A DNA stretch of 64,000 nt from Haloarcula litorea (GCF_029338195.1 NZ_CP119779.1:682001-746000), one strand, 5' to 3'; positions 28,570 through 37,955 are shown, counted from the stretch's first letter. The notes: generated from the sequence alone by a model not told the origin. Translations and numbers: made by a program.

Positions 28570-30093
28570 ATGAGTGATTCCGAGCGGGACGTCACGACGG
28601 GCTTCCTTTCGATTCTCTCCGGAGAGTTCGGTGCGCTTCTCGTCGGACTCGTCATCACCCCCGTTCTGGTCCGGGAACTGGGGAGCGCACAGTACGGTGC
28701 GTATGCCTTCGTCATCTCCGTGCTGTCCGTCCTGCTCGTCGTCATAAACGGTGGCATATCCGATGGCATCCGCAAGTTCATCGCCGAGAAGCGGGACCGC
28801 GAGTGGCAGGTGAGCGTTCTCGGGTTCTACACTCGCATCGCGCTGCTCGCCGGAGTGGGCCTCGGAGTGGTTCTCGGGGTCGCAGTGTGGAGCGGCCTCG
28901 TCGCGCGGCTCCTCGGCGGCCGATTCGAGCCGTACGTTCTCTCGCTCGCCGTCCTCCTCGTGGCACGCCAACTGTTTCTCACCGCTCGTAGCGCGCTGAT
29001 GGGGCTCGGCCTCGAATCGCAGAGCGAGCCCCTGGCAGTCGTCCAACGGATCCTGTTCGGGGTGGTGGGACTCGCCCTAGTCTCGCTCGGCTACGGTGTC
29101 GTCGGCGCACTCGCCGGACACATCGTCGCGACACTCGTCGTCGGAGTCGTCGCGTTCGCACTGGTCACGAGACGGCTCGAGATCGGCGTCTCGCAGGTCG
29201 GGCAACCCGGGGACGTCCCGCGGCGGGAGCTGCTCTCGTTCAACGTGCTGAGCGTGGTTCTGACGCTGCTCATGACCTCGCTCTACCACGTGGATATCCT
29301 GCTCCTCCAGCCGCTCGCCGGGAGCCAGGTCACCGGGTACTACCGGGCTGCACTGCTCATCGCGGAGTTCGTCTGGTTCGTCCCGTTCGCGCTGCAGATG
29401 GTACTGCTGCACTCGACCGCCGAACTGTGGGCGGACGATCGAACCGACGAGATTTCACGGCTCGCCGCACGCGCGACGCGGTACACGGTCGCGCTCGCGC
29501 TGCTCGTCACACTCGGGATCGCCAGCCTCGTCGACGCCTTCGTCCCGCTGTACTTCGGGTCGGAGTTCGCCGTCGCGAGCGACGTGGTCCTCCTGCTGTT
29601 GCCGGGTGCCTTCGGGTTCGCGGTCGCCCGTCCGATCTTCGCGATCGGACAGGGGAAAGGCGACCTCCGCACTCTCATCGTCGCGACGGGGGCGGCTGCG
29701 CTGCTCAATCTCGTGCTGAACCTGCTGCTGATTCCGCCCTACGGTATGACCGGCGCAGCCGTGGCAACGAGTGTCGCCTACGGTTCGATGCTCGTGTTGC
29801 ACGTCCTGAGCGCGCGTCGTATCGGGTTCGATCCACTCGGGGACCTTCGACTCGGTGCGGTGACCGTCGCGGGACTCGTGACCGCAGGGGCCGTGTTCGG
29901 GTCGGCGGCCGTCCTTGCCTCGCCCCTGCTGTCGTTGCTCGTCGTCCCGCCCGTCGGCGCTCTCGTGTTCTCGTCCGTCGCCGTCCGCGCGGGCGTCGTG
30001 ACCGGGTCGGAACTCGAGCCGACCCTCCGTCGGGTCCCCGAACCGCTCTCGTCGTACCTGGCACGCGGGATCGACGCGATCGAGGCGGGGTAG
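28570..30093 (+). CDS. Oligosaccharide flippase (Wzx/MATE-like)
   Basis: A 507-residue polytopic membrane protein with about 12-14 helices. It starts MSDSERDVTTGFLSILSGEF, and the first helix pair GALLVGLVITPVLVRELGSAQYGAYAF is typical of polysaccharide biosynthesis proteins. It should flip a lipid-linked glycan to the outer face. The chosen ATG at 28570 matches the usual N-terminus of the family. A second flippase (42868) and an ABC exporter (4959) are also in the window. It precedes a GT39-like gene by 66 bp. Confidence 0.87.
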   Translation: MSDSERDVTTGFLSILSGEFGALLVGLVITPVLVRELGSAQYGAYAFVISVLSVLLVVINGGISDGIRKFIAEKRDREWQVSVLGFYTRIALLAGVGLGVVLGVAVWSGLVARLLGGRFEPYVLSLAVLLVARQLFLTARSALMGLGLESQSEPLAVVQRILFGVVGLALVSLGYGVVGALAGHIVATLVVGVVAFALVTRRLEIGVSQVGQPGDVPRRELLSFNVLSVVLTLLMTSLYHVDILLLQPLAGSQVTGYYRAALLIAEFVWFVPFALQMVLLHSTAELWADDRTDEISRLAARATRYTVALALLVTLGIASLVDAFVPLYFGSEFAVASDVVLLLLPGAFGFAVARPIFAIGQGKGDLRTLIVATGAAALLNLVLNLLLIPPYGMTGAAVATSVAYGSMLVLHVLSARRIGFDPLGDLRLGAVTVAGLVTAGAVFGSAAVLASPLLSLLVVPPVGALVFSSVAVRAGVVTGSELEPTLRRVPEPLSSYLARGIDAIEAG

Positions 30094-30120
30094 TCGCGGC
30101 GCGCTCGCTCGGGATGAAAC

Positions 30121-30130
30121 CCTTATTACC
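30121..30130 (+). promoter_or_regulatory. Putative TATA element of the GT39-like gene at 30160
   Basis: CCTTATTACC is centred about 35 nt before the ATG and lies between the flippase stop and the GT39 start, so the latter may be transcribed independently. Confidence 0.45.
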
Positions 30131-30159
30131 GGACGGGGTCGTTCGTCAAGCACACATCT

Positions 30160-31779
30160 ATGGCCGAGCCGTTGCGGACTCGTCTGTCTGCCGGCCTCCT
30201 CTCGATCGTCGACCGCGAGGCGGCGGGCTGGGACCGTCGGAGGGTCGGGTACGCGGCGGTGCTCGGGCTCATCGTCCTGCTCGGGCTCTACCTCCGACTC
30301 AGACGGCTGGGCGCGGCCCCGCTCTGGATCGACGAGGCCTACACCGGCTGGGCCGCGCGGAACTATCTGAACGGGCTCGGGTTCTCCGACCCGATCGGTC
30401 CCTCCTCGCCGTATCGTCGCGCCTGGCTGACGACCTCGCTCCCGATCGCGAAGTCGTTCGAGTATCTGGGCGTCTCCGAGTTCACCGCCCGACTGCCGAG
30501 CGTCGTCTACAGCACGCTCTCGATCGGCGTCGGATATCTCCTCGGCCGCCGGTACCACACCCTGCTCGGGTACCTGCTGGCCGCGTTCCTCGCGTTCGAC
30601 CCCGTCATCCTCGTCTGGTCGCGCGAGGCCCGGATGTACGCCCCGCTGCTGTTCTTCTATCTGAGCTCGGTGTACGTGCTGGTGGTGTGGGTCTCCGAGG
30701 CGGACCTGCGGTTCACCAGCGTCTATCCGTATCTGCTGGTCGGGCTCGTCGTGCTCGGGTACGAGACGCAGCGGAGCTACCTCGCACTCGGTGCGAGCAC
30801 GCTGGCGTTCTTTCTGTTGGTGCTCGGGTCACGGCTCCGTCGTCGTGACGAACGCGAGGTAGCACGGCTCGACACAGAGACCAAGCGCCTCCTCATACTC
30901 GCAACCGGGGCGCTACTCGCTGCCGGTGCGTACGTCGCCGTCAGAGGCATCCCTGGCGTCTTACTCGCACCCATCCCCGAGACGTGGCCGGACCGCGGAC
31001 CGCTGTACTACGGGAAGGTGGTCGTCGTCCACTATCCCGTTCTCGGCGCCCTCTCGTGGCCGGGGATGGCGTACCTGTGGCGACGATACGAGGACGGGCC
31101 GCTGCTGGTGCTGGCGTTTCTGCTCCCGCTCGGTGTCGCGACGATCACACCGCGGAAAGCACCACGGTATATATACCATCTCTACCCGCTGCTCGCGCTG
31201 TTCGGCCTGACTGTCATCGTCCTCGGTCTCGAACGCGGCTGGCGGGCCGTGACGGCAGACGGGTCGCCGTCGACCGCCGACTCGGCCATCCGCTCTGCAT
31301 CGCTGCTCTTCGTCGTTCTCCTCGTCGCCTCTCCCGTCGCCGCCTATGGTGTCACGACGTCCCTGTACGACCCGCCGACCCACCCAGAGCGCTCGGACTG
31401 GGAGAAGGCCAGCGAGTGGGTCCGTGAGCGGGCAGACGAAGACGACATCATCGTCTCGACGCGGCCGGAGCTCTCGATGTGGTACTACGGTGAGACGGAC
31501 TACTTTTTCAGGCAGCACGGGGTCAGCTCCGCCGAGTTTCAGAACGGGCGGTACATTCATACTCGCACTGGAGCCGTATACCTCAACGAAACGTCAGACG
31601 TACGACAGTTACTCAGCGGTAGTCAAGACGTGTGGCTGTTCGCCGGGAAGAAGTATTATCAGCGTTTCACCAGTCCGGACGCACGCCAACTTGTGCAGTC
31701 AGAGTTTCAGAAGCACGAGAATCCTTTATGGGTTAATATGGAAGTGTACCACTACGACGTGACGAACAAGAAGGCTTGA
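30160..31779 (+). CDS. GT39-like (PMT_2/ArnT-type) membrane glycosyltransferase
   Basis: 539 residues with about 10-11 membrane helices and a C-terminal soluble part from about residue 410. The first outside loop holds APLWIDEAYTGWAARNYL, with the acidic pair expected of dolichyl-phosphate-sugar-dependent GT-C enzymes. EFTARLPSVVY and WSREARMYAPLLFFYL are further family landmarks. It should transfer a sugar from a dolichyl-phosphate donor on the outer face. It is homologous over the membrane part to the protein at 35718 but lacks that protein's N-terminal soluble domain. The last about 200 bp fall in GC, marking the edge of the next island. Confidence 0.82.
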   Translation: MAEPLRTRLSAGLLSIVDREAAGWDRRRVGYAAVLGLIVLLGLYLRLRRLGAAPLWIDEAYTGWAARNYLNGLGFSDPIGPSSPYRRAWLTTSLPIAKSFEYLGVSEFTARLPSVVYSTLSIGVGYLLGRRYHTLLGYLLAAFLAFDPVILVWSREARMYAPLLFFYLSSVYVLVVWVSEADLRFTSVYPYLLVGLVVLGYETQRSYLALGASTLAFFLLVLGSRLRRRDEREVARLDTETKRLLILATGALLAAGAYVAVRGIPGVLLAPIPETWPDRGPLYYGKVVVVHYPVLGALSWPGMAYLWRRYEDGPLLVLAFLLPLGVATITPRKAPRYIYHLYPLLALFGLTVIVLGLERGWRAVTADGSPSTADSAIRSASLLFVVLLVASPVAAYGVTTSLYDPPTHPERSDWEKASEWVRERADEDDIIVSTRPELSMWYYGETDYFFRQHGVSSAEFQNGRYIHTRTGAVYLNETSDVRQLLSGSQDVWLFAGKKYYQRFTSPDARQLVQSEFQKHENPLWVNMEVYHYDVTNKKA

Positions 31780-32034
31780 CTGTAACCGCAAGACGTTACG
31801 ATCCTATCGATCAAATTATTTTACTCTGGGCAATATGACAATTACGATCCTTAATAAGGTCTTGATATGCAGTTGCTCCGAATCCATTTCAACCAAATAT
31901 CGGATTTCATCAGACGGGCGATCGCGTGCTCTTAATCGTAGGAATAAAGCCACGGATTAGTTGATAATATAAATCTAACAACCATAGAAACACATATCGA
32001 TAGAGTGATTTCAGGGATAGTAGTATCTTTAGAT

Positions 32035-32496
32035 ATGATAGACGGTGTGGAAGTCCGGGACCTCCAAGTGAACGCCGACGAGCGAGGCCACCTCGTCGAA
32101 ATGTTTCGTGAGGACTGGGATGATTACGATCCAGAGCCGGCTATGTCATACTACTCACTCAGTTATCCGGGTGTGACTCGAGCGTGGCATCGTCACACGC
32201 GTGGACAGATCGATCACTTTGTTTGCCCGAGTGGACGTATCAAAGTCGGCATCTACGACGATCGCGAAGATTCCCCGACGCAGGGTGAAGTAAACTCGTT
32301 TGTTATCGGAGAGCACAATCAACAGGCAATTCGAATACCCGGGGCCTGTTGGCACGGTTTCGCCGTTGTCGGCAACGAACAGGCCATTCTCATAAACTTC
32401 CCGACGAACCTCTATGACTACGAAGACCCCGATGAAGAACGGCTTCCGCCGGATACAGACGAAATCCCTATGAACTGGGACGAGATGCCTAACTAA
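32035..32496 (+). CDS. rmlC: dTDP-4-dehydrorhamnose 3,5-epimerase (RmlC family)
   Basis: A 153-residue cupin enzyme for the third step of dTDP-L-rhamnose synthesis. The active-site segment RAWHRHTRGQIDHFVCPSG contains the catalytic His, and IRIPGACWHGFAVVG and INFPTNLYDYEDPDE match the RmlC core. It is shorter than the usual about 180 residues, as in some archaeal forms. The start MIDGVEVRDL is chosen over an in-frame ATG 30 nt upstream because the latter lacks homology. It precedes rmlA by 2 bp in one operon. Confidence 0.88.
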   Translation: MIDGVEVRDLQVNADERGHLVEMFREDWDDYDPEPAMSYYSLSYPGVTRAWHRHTRGQIDHFVCPSGRIKVGIYDDREDSPTQGEVNSFVIGEHNQQAIRIPGACWHGFAVVGNEQAILINFPTNLYDYEDPDEERLPPDTDEIPMNWDEMPN

Positions 32497-32498
32497 CG

Positions 32499-33572
32499 AT
32501 GAAAGGCCTCATCCTATCCGGAGGTACTGGGTCGCGGCTTCGGCCGATAACCCATACCGGACCAAAACAACTCGTTCCGGTTGCCAACAAGCCGGTAATT
32601 GAGTACGCCGTCGAAGACCTGAAAGAGGCTGGAATCACCGAAATCGGTGTCGTCCTCGGTCACAAGGGCCGTGAAGAAATTCAAGAGCACCTGGGTGACG
32701 GCTCAAAGTATGGCGTCGATATCACCTACATTATCCAGGGCAATCCGCTTGGACTGGCCCATGCCGCTGGGACCGCTCGGGATTTCGTCGGCGATGACGA
32801 CTTCGTAATGTATCTCGGTGATAATATCCTCAATCAGGGCATCTCCGAGCTAGTCGATAGTTTCGAGACCGGTGACTACGGTGCCGGCATCGCGCTGCAG
32901 CGAGTCGACGACCCACAGGCTTTCGGTATCGCAGATGTGGACGTGGACGGAAACGTTACTCAGTTAATCGAGAAGCCTGATGATCCGCCGACGGACCTCG
33001 CGCTCATCGGCATCTATGTGTTTTCGCCGGCCATCTTCAACGCCATCGAGCGCCTCGAACCGTCCTGGCGTGGCGAGGTAGAGATCACTGACGCCATTCA
33101 ACTGCTCCTCAACGAAGGCCACAATATCGACTCCCACACTGTCGAGGGGTGGTGGAAAGACACCGGCAAACCCGAAGACATCCTCCACGCGAACAGACTC
33201 GTCTTACAAGACTTTGACGCCTCGGTCGACGGTACGGTCGAAGGCGGCGCCGAGATATCCGGTCCAGTCGAACTCGCGGCGTCGGCAACCATCGAGGACG
33301 GTGCCGTCGTCAGGGGCCCCGTCTCTATCGACGCCGAGGCGACCATCGAAACCGGCACCTATCTTGGGCCGTACACATCGGTCGGGTCGTCCTGTCGAAT
33401 CGCCGGCGTACACATCGAGAACACCGTCGTCGTGGGCGAATCGGAGATAACCTGCGACGAGAAAATCGTCGACAGCCTCATCGGCCGGGCGACGACCATT
33501 GGGGGCGCGGACGAACTCCTCCCCGAAGGTCGACGGCTCGTCGTCGGCGAGAACTCCGATCTTAAATTCTGA
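32499..33572 (+). CDS. rmlA: Glucose-1-phosphate thymidylyltransferase, long form
   Basis: A 357-residue nucleotidyltransferase. The signature GLILSGGTGSRLRPITHTGP and PKQLVPVANKP lie at the N-terminus, and VMYLGDNILNQG is the second nucleotide-binding segment. From about residue 245 on a left-handed beta-helix with hexapeptide repeats follows (ISGPVELAASATIEDGAVV). The long form is common in archaea. It makes dTDP-glucose, the first intermediate of dTDP-rhamnose. The context with rmlC, rmlD and rmlB supports the assignment. Confidence 0.9.
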   Translation: MKGLILSGGTGSRLRPITHTGPKQLVPVANKPVIEYAVEDLKEAGITEIGVVLGHKGREEIQEHLGDGSKYGVDITYIIQGNPLGLAHAAGTARDFVGDDDFVMYLGDNILNQGISELVDSFETGDYGAGIALQRVDDPQAFGIADVDVDGNVTQLIEKPDDPPTDLALIGIYVFSPAIFNAIERLEPSWRGEVEITDAIQLLLNEGHNIDSHTVEGWWKDTGKPEDILHANRLVLQDFDASVDGTVEGGAEISGPVELAASATIEDGAVVRGPVSIDAEATIETGTYLGPYTSVGSSCRIAGVHIENTVVVGESEITCDEKIVDSLIGRATTIGGADELLPEGRRLVVGENSDLKF

Positions 33573-33574
33573 CC

Positions 33575-33754
33575 ATGCGTATCATCACACACACCTGTCC
33601 GACCTGTGGTACTGTCGTCTCAGCGAACGAACTGGAAGGGAACCGCGTAATGAAGTGTCCGCGGGTTGACTGTGACGAGGTACTCCGATTCGACGATCTT
33701 CCCGAGTCAGAGCGGGAGTTCTTCCTCGAAAATATCGACCAGTACCGCCTCTGA
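33575..33754 (+). CDS. Small zinc-ribbon protein in the rml cluster
   Basis: A 59-residue protein starting 2 bp after the rmlA stop. CPTCG at residues 8-12 and CPRVDC at 28-33 form a four-cysteine zinc site, followed by an acidic tail (LPESEREFFLENIDQYRL). The tight spacing makes it part of the rmlC-rmlA operon. It ends 4 bp before the convergent rmlD stop. It may be a regulatory or protein-binding partner of the rhamnose enzymes. I know of no described function. Confidence 0.75.
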   Translation: MRIITHTCPTCGTVVSANELEGNRVMKCPRVDCDEVLRFDDLPESEREFFLENIDQYRL

Positions 33755-33758
33755 GGCC

Positions 33759-34649
33759 TTACTGGAACGCCTCGGCTATTTGTTCAAGGTCTTCTGCCAA
33801 CGTGGGCTGTGGTCGTCCCAGCGCTGACTCAACCGTCTCGACGGAGAGACACGTCTCTTTCGGGCGTTTCGCTGGGCGGTCCACGTCGGCCATACTTCCT
33901 TCGTTGAGCAGCGCTGGTGAAGTGCCCATCAGTTCACAGATTTGTTCCCCGAACTCGTACGGCGAGACACAGGACCGGCAGGCGACGTGGTAAGTCCCGG
34001 TTTGAATGACCTGGCTCAGGTCAAGCAGCGTCGCGGCGGCCTGGCCTGCTCGCGTCGGAGTTACCGCCTGGTCGGTGAACAGCGGTACTTCTTCGCTCGC
34101 GTCGAGTCTGTCTCGGACCCAGGCTGGAAAGCCAGTGAGTGCTCCGTTGCCCCCGTGAACTCCGTAGACGAACGAGAGCCGAACGATAATCGGGTCTGGA
34201 TGCTGCTCTCGAACTGCACGCTCGCCAGCCAGTTTGCTCTCACCGTAGACCTGTATAGGATCCGGTGGCGCGTCTTCCCGGTACGGTGATCCGTCGACGC
34301 CCTCAAACACATAATCCGTCGAGACGTGGACGAAATCGATATCCCGGTCGGCACAGGCCGACGCAACCATCCCTGGTGCTGTCCCGTTGATTGCCATCGC
34401 CGCTTCAGGATCCGATTCACAACCATCTACGTCCGTCATCGCCGCGCAGTTGACGACGAGGTCGGGTGCCATCTCATCAAGCAGCGTAGCCGTTCCGCTC
34501 TCGTCTCTGATATCCAGTTCGTGACACGGCACGCCGATATCGGGTGGGGAAGTGTGGTATGTTCCAACGATGTCGTGTTCCTTGAATTGACATTCTTTGA
34601 GGACGTTGCTTCCTAGCAGCCCGTTAGCACCCAATACGAGGAATCGCAT
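33759..34649 (-). CDS. rmlD: dTDP-4-dehydrorhamnose reductase
   Basis: A 296-residue SDR for the last step to dTDP-L-rhamnose. It shows GANGLLGSNVL at the N-terminus, VHVSTDYVFEG, and YGESKLAGE with the YxxxK catalytic pair. The start is the ATG at 34649 (MRFLVLGANG). An upstream in-frame ATG adds 18 residues without homology and lies beyond the putative TATA. It is divergent from rmlB over only 53 bp. Confidence 0.9.
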   Translation of the reverse strand: MRFLVLGANGLLGSNVLKECQFKEHDIVGTYHTSPPDIGVPCHELDIRDESGTATLLDEMAPDLVVNCAAMTDVDGCESDPEAAMAINGTAPGMVASACADRDIDFVHVSTDYVFEGVDGSPYREDAPPDPIQVYGESKLAGERAVREQHPDPIIVRLSFVYGVHGGNGALTGFPAWVRDRLDASEEVPLFTDQAVTPTRAGQAAATLLDLSQVIQTGTYHVACRSCVSPYEFGEQICELMGTSPALLNEGSMADVDRPAKRPKETCLSVETVESALGRPQPTLAEDLEQIAEAFQ

Positions 34650-34668
34650 ACCGGAGATGAGTTCTGAA

Positions 34669-34680
34669 AAACATAAATAC
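34669..34680. promoter_or_regulatory. Shared TATA region of divergent rmlD and rmlB
   Basis: The AT stretch AAACATAAATAC is the only TATA-like sequence in the 53-bp gap. It is centred about 28 nt before the rmlB ATG and about 26 nt before the rmlD ATG. Read on either strand it gives an acceptable TATA element, so the two leaderless genes probably share or compete for one TBP site. Confidence 0.5.
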
Positions 34681-34702
34681 GCACGGTCACACACACGTGG
34701 CA

Positions 34703-35629
34703 ATGCGGTTGTTAGTCACCGGGGGCGCTGGATTCATCGGCTCGAACTTCATCCATCACGTTTTGGAAGAGACCGACCACTCCGTCGTAACGCTGGATTC
34801 GCTCACGTACGCTGGGTCGAGAGATAATCTCGAAGGGGTACTTGATCATCCGGACCACGAGTTTATCCAAGGCGATATCCGGGATCGGGATCTGGTTTCG
34901 GAACTGGTCGCAGACATCGACGGCATCGTCAACTTCGCCGCTGAGTCCCACGTTGACCGGGCTATCGACGGTGCCGAACCGTTCGTCTCAACAAATATTC
35001 AGGGGACACAGGTGCTTCTCGATGCCGCGCTTGACGCCGACATCAACCGATTCCTCCAGATATCGACCGACGAGGTATACGGTGAAATTTCAGAGGGGAA
35101 ATTTAAGGAATCTGATCCACTTGCTCCACGGAACCCCTACGCGGCGACGAAAGCCAGTGCCGACTTGCTCGCCCAGAGTTACTACACGACCCATGGTCTT
35201 CCAGTTCTCATCACTCGTACCTCAAACAACTATGGCCCGCGACAGCACAGTGAGAAGCTGATTCCTAAATTCATCCAACGTGCGGCCGCGGGGAAATCAC
35301 TGCCCGTGTACGGGGACGGCTCGAACGTCCGGGAGTGGATATACGTGGAAGACAACTGTCGGGCGTTGGAGACTGTGCTCGAGTCCGGTTCGGTCGGTGA
35401 AGTGTACAACATCGGGAGCGGTGAAGAACTGACGAACCTAGAAGTAACAAAACGGATTCTTGACGCTGTCGGGGGGTCGAAAGACCAGATAGAGTTTGTC
35501 GAGGACCGGGCCGGGCATGACCAGCGATACGCCATTAACGCGTCGAAGACGACTGCGCTCGGCTGGGAGCCTGAGTGGTCCTTTGAGGACGGGCTCGAAG
35601 CGACTGTCGAATACTACCTAAATGAATAA
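34703..35629 (+). CDS. rmlB: dTDP-glucose 4,6-dehydratase
   Basis: A 308-residue extended SDR. It has GGAGFIGSN at the N-terminus, AAESHVDRAI, QISTDEVYGE with the catalytic Asp-Glu pair and NPYAATKASADLL with the YxxxK motif. It makes dTDP-4-keto-6-deoxyglucose, the second step of rhamnose synthesis. A GTG 6 nt upstream (34697) is an alternative start. The ATG is preferred because it gives the canonical N-terminus. With rmlA, rmlC and rmlD the pathway is complete. Confidence 0.92.
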   Translation: MRLLVTGGAGFIGSNFIHHVLEETDHSVVTLDSLTYAGSRDNLEGVLDHPDHEFIQGDIRDRDLVSELVADIDGIVNFAAESHVDRAIDGAEPFVSTNIQGTQVLLDAALDADINRFLQISTDEVYGEISEGKFKESDPLAPRNPYAATKASADLLAQSYYTTHGLPVLITRTSNNYGPRQHSEKLIPKFIQRAAAGKSLPVYGDGSNVREWIYVEDNCRALETVLESGSVGEVYNIGSGEELTNLEVTKRILDAVGGSKDQIEFVEDRAGHDQRYAINASKTTALGWEPEWSFEDGLEATVEYYLNE

Positions 35630-35717
35630 TGTATCATAGAATATGAGGATATGTTTACTAATATAAGGAGCGATATGAGTCACATACAAAAAATAGCTAG
35701 ACAACTGCTTAGTAAAT

Positions 35718-37547
35718 ATGGATTCTGAGTACATAAATGACATAGACGAATTAGTTGAAGAAAAGCCAGAAATAAAAGATGATTTAGAATCAATACTCAA
35801 AATAGATAAAAAAGAAAATGATTGGGATTTTGATGATGTTAATGTAGACTCCGGGCATTTCGGCGAAATTGTTTCAAGAGGAATAGTCGCTAAAAACGAC
35901 GGTGGGTATGAAGTAGTACACCAGGAATTATTATACGATTATCTTAATAACAATATTGGAGATCACAATAACAATACAACATCTGAGCAGATCCAAAATA
36001 TAAAGGAACACATCAAATTACCAGAAATAAGTATTATTTCCCTTGTTCTCACAGGATTCTTTCTTCGGTTTCAAAAATTGAATGATGCACCGTTCTGGAT
36101 AGATGAGAGCTTCAGTGTGAGCGTTGCAAGGGGATTTGCAAAATATAACGAATTTGTCCTACTCGGTTCTCAAAACCCATATGCACGTGCACCATTTAAC
36201 ACAATAATTGTATATACATCAATCTCAGTATTTGGAACAGGAGAGTTTGCAGCACGCTTGCCGAGTGTTATATTTGGAACACTCACTATCATTATAATAT
36301 ATTTAATTGGAAAGAGAATAGATTCAGTGGCTACTGGACTGATAGCTGCATCATTTTATTCTATTGCATATTTCGAGATTGCTTGGGCGAGACAAGCACG
36401 AATGTATGCACTGTTTCAATTTCTGTTCGCACTCACAATATTCGTGTTTTTGTTGTATTTACATTCTGAATCTGACAGAAATAATATGGTTTACTTAGCA
36501 ATAGGTGCGATCGTCGTTCTCTTAATGTCACAAACTCATAAAGCATGGATAATTATTATGCCTATTCTGGTGTTCAGTTCAGCGTTATCTATCGTGCCAA
36601 AAAATGAAAAGCTCATTTATATACGGTGGGTCTTTTTCAGCTTTACTCTATTTTATGCATTTATATTGGTTGTAGTACAAAACCCTATATTTCCACAATC
36701 GATCTACGGTATCGTCGGAATCGATTCATCAAAGATTGGGTATGTAAATGAGGTTCCAATGTTTTTCGTTACGCATTATCCGGTAACTTCCATATTTTGT
36801 GTATTTGGCTTGTTCTCCTCCGTCTATTTGAAACGCAGAATTCGTTCAACAGTCCTTATTAGCTTCTGGTTAAGTCTTGGAATGCTTAGCTACTTTATAT
36901 ATTCAATCCAGCCATTCTTCTGGCCACGATATATACATTTTATGACGCCGCTGTTCTTTTTAAATGCCTCGATAGGCCTCAAAGATTCGTTTCAATTCAT
37001 TACAAAAAATTATCACCTGTCCGACAGTGTTATTCCTGATCGAGATAGCCTTGAATTACGTGTAATCATATCGCTTACGTTCATCGCTATATTGGTATTA
37101 GTACTACCCGGATATGGCATAGCAATCGAATCTCCATCCAGTATTCATGAACCTCAGCCGGATTACCGGCAGGCAGCTGATTATTTAGAGAATAATGGAT
37201 ATAGTAAAACTGATACGGTTATATCCACCCGGCCTAATTTATTGTATATTTATGGTATCGATGTAGATTATGTTATGTCTCCCCATCGGGATGAAAGTCA
37301 AGACTACTACACTAATGCGTCAACAATAAGAAGTAGAAATGAAGTAGAATCTATTGTTGAACAAAACCAACACGGGTGGATAATTATAAACACGTATCGA
37401 GATATCCCTGGCGAACTTTGGATCAAAGAAAATCTTGAATTGGTAAACACGATTGAGCCATACCCTCCTTTTGATTCAAGAAATTATCAGCTATCTTCTG
37501 CTCCAGATACAAATGAAGAAATAGTGTACATATACCGATGGGGTTAA
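35718..37547 (+). CDS. GT39-like membrane glycosyltransferase with N-terminal VDSGxFGEIVS domain
   Basis: 609 residues, encoded by strikingly AT-rich DNA. Residues 11-75 form a soluble acidic domain (WDFDDVNVDSGHFGEIVSRG) closely matching the N-terminus of the AglB-like protein at 56002-58401. From about residue 95 follow roughly 10-11 membrane helices with the GT-C loop APFWIDESFSVSVARGF, EFAARLPSVIF and WARQARMYALFQF, homologous to the protein at 30160. A C-terminal outside domain from about residue 475 completes it. It should use a dolichyl-phosphate sugar on the outer face. The composition indicates recent acquisition from a low-GC haloarchaeon. No frameshift is visible. Confidence 0.82.
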   Translation: MDSEYINDIDELVEEKPEIKDDLESILKIDKKENDWDFDDVNVDSGHFGEIVSRGIVAKNDGGYEVVHQELLYDYLNNNIGDHNNNTTSEQIQNIKEHIKLPEISIISLVLTGFFLRFQKLNDAPFWIDESFSVSVARGFAKYNEFVLLGSQNPYARAPFNTIIVYTSISVFGTGEFAARLPSVIFGTLTIIIIYLIGKRIDSVATGLIAASFYSIAYFEIAWARQARMYALFQFLFALTIFVFLLYLHSESDRNNMVYLAIGAIVVLLMSQTHKAWIIIMPILVFSSALSIVPKNEKLIYIRWVFFSFTLFYAFILVVVQNPIFPQSIYGIVGIDSSKIGYVNEVPMFFVTHYPVTSIFCVFGLFSSVYLKRRIRSTVLISFWLSLGMLSYFIYSIQPFFWPRYIHFMTPLFFLNASIGLKDSFQFITKNYHLSDSVIPDRDSLELRVIISLTFIAILVLVLPGYGIAIESPSSIHEPQPDYRQAADYLENNGYSKTDTVISTRPNLLYIYGIDVDYVMSPHRDESQDYYTNASTIRSRNEVESIVEQNQHGWIIINTYRDIPGELWIKENLELVNTIEPYPPFDSRNYQLSSAPDTNEEIVYIYRWG

Positions 37548-37707
37548 TAAATAATCGTATCGGAAAATAGCTAATTTATATTATTTGTTTTGGCGATCTC
37601 GTTTCATACCCGACTGTAGTTCAGGAAAAGACTCTGGTTGGAATTTAGTTTTCACTTACCAACACATATTACCCATTCAGGCGGGCCGCGCGAATGCAGA
37701 CGACTTC

Positions 37708-37938
37708 TCAGTGCAGCTCTGGCAGTACAAGTACTTCAACGACGATACGGGGGCCTCGGACAGAATTGTCGAACTCCTTCAGCGACAGGAGATCGGAGCC
37801 GTGGTCGTCAAGCGCTGCACAGAGGTCATAACAGTCCTCGGTAATCCGGTCCAAATTCGTAACTTCGTAGCGGTTGGATTGCTCGGTATCAAGGAGGTCG
37901 CTAAGCGAGCTGATGAAGCGTCGGCTTTGACAGTGCTG
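37708..37938 (-). pseudogene. Gene fragment of unknown family
   Basis: A 76-codon minus-strand frame reads as convincing protein (RRFISSLSDLLDTEQSNRY, EVTNLDRITEDCYDLCSAL, ending LVLPELH) but has no start codon and is cut by a stop at its 5' end. It lies 17 bp beyond the end of the methyltransferase gene. Its EVTNLDRITEDCY segment resembles EVTNFDPITENCY in the sulfatase remnant at 40773-41547. The rest of the interval 37548-37955 contains nothing recognisable. Confidence 0.4.
37828..37867 (-). repeat. 40-bp inverted repeat, left arm
   Basis: The reverse complement of this stretch matches 40796-40835 at 36 of 40 positions. The two arms enclose the methyltransferase gene and the IS4-type transposase. 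Confidence 0.6.
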
Positions 37939-37955
37939 TTAGAAAATTGTGGTTT

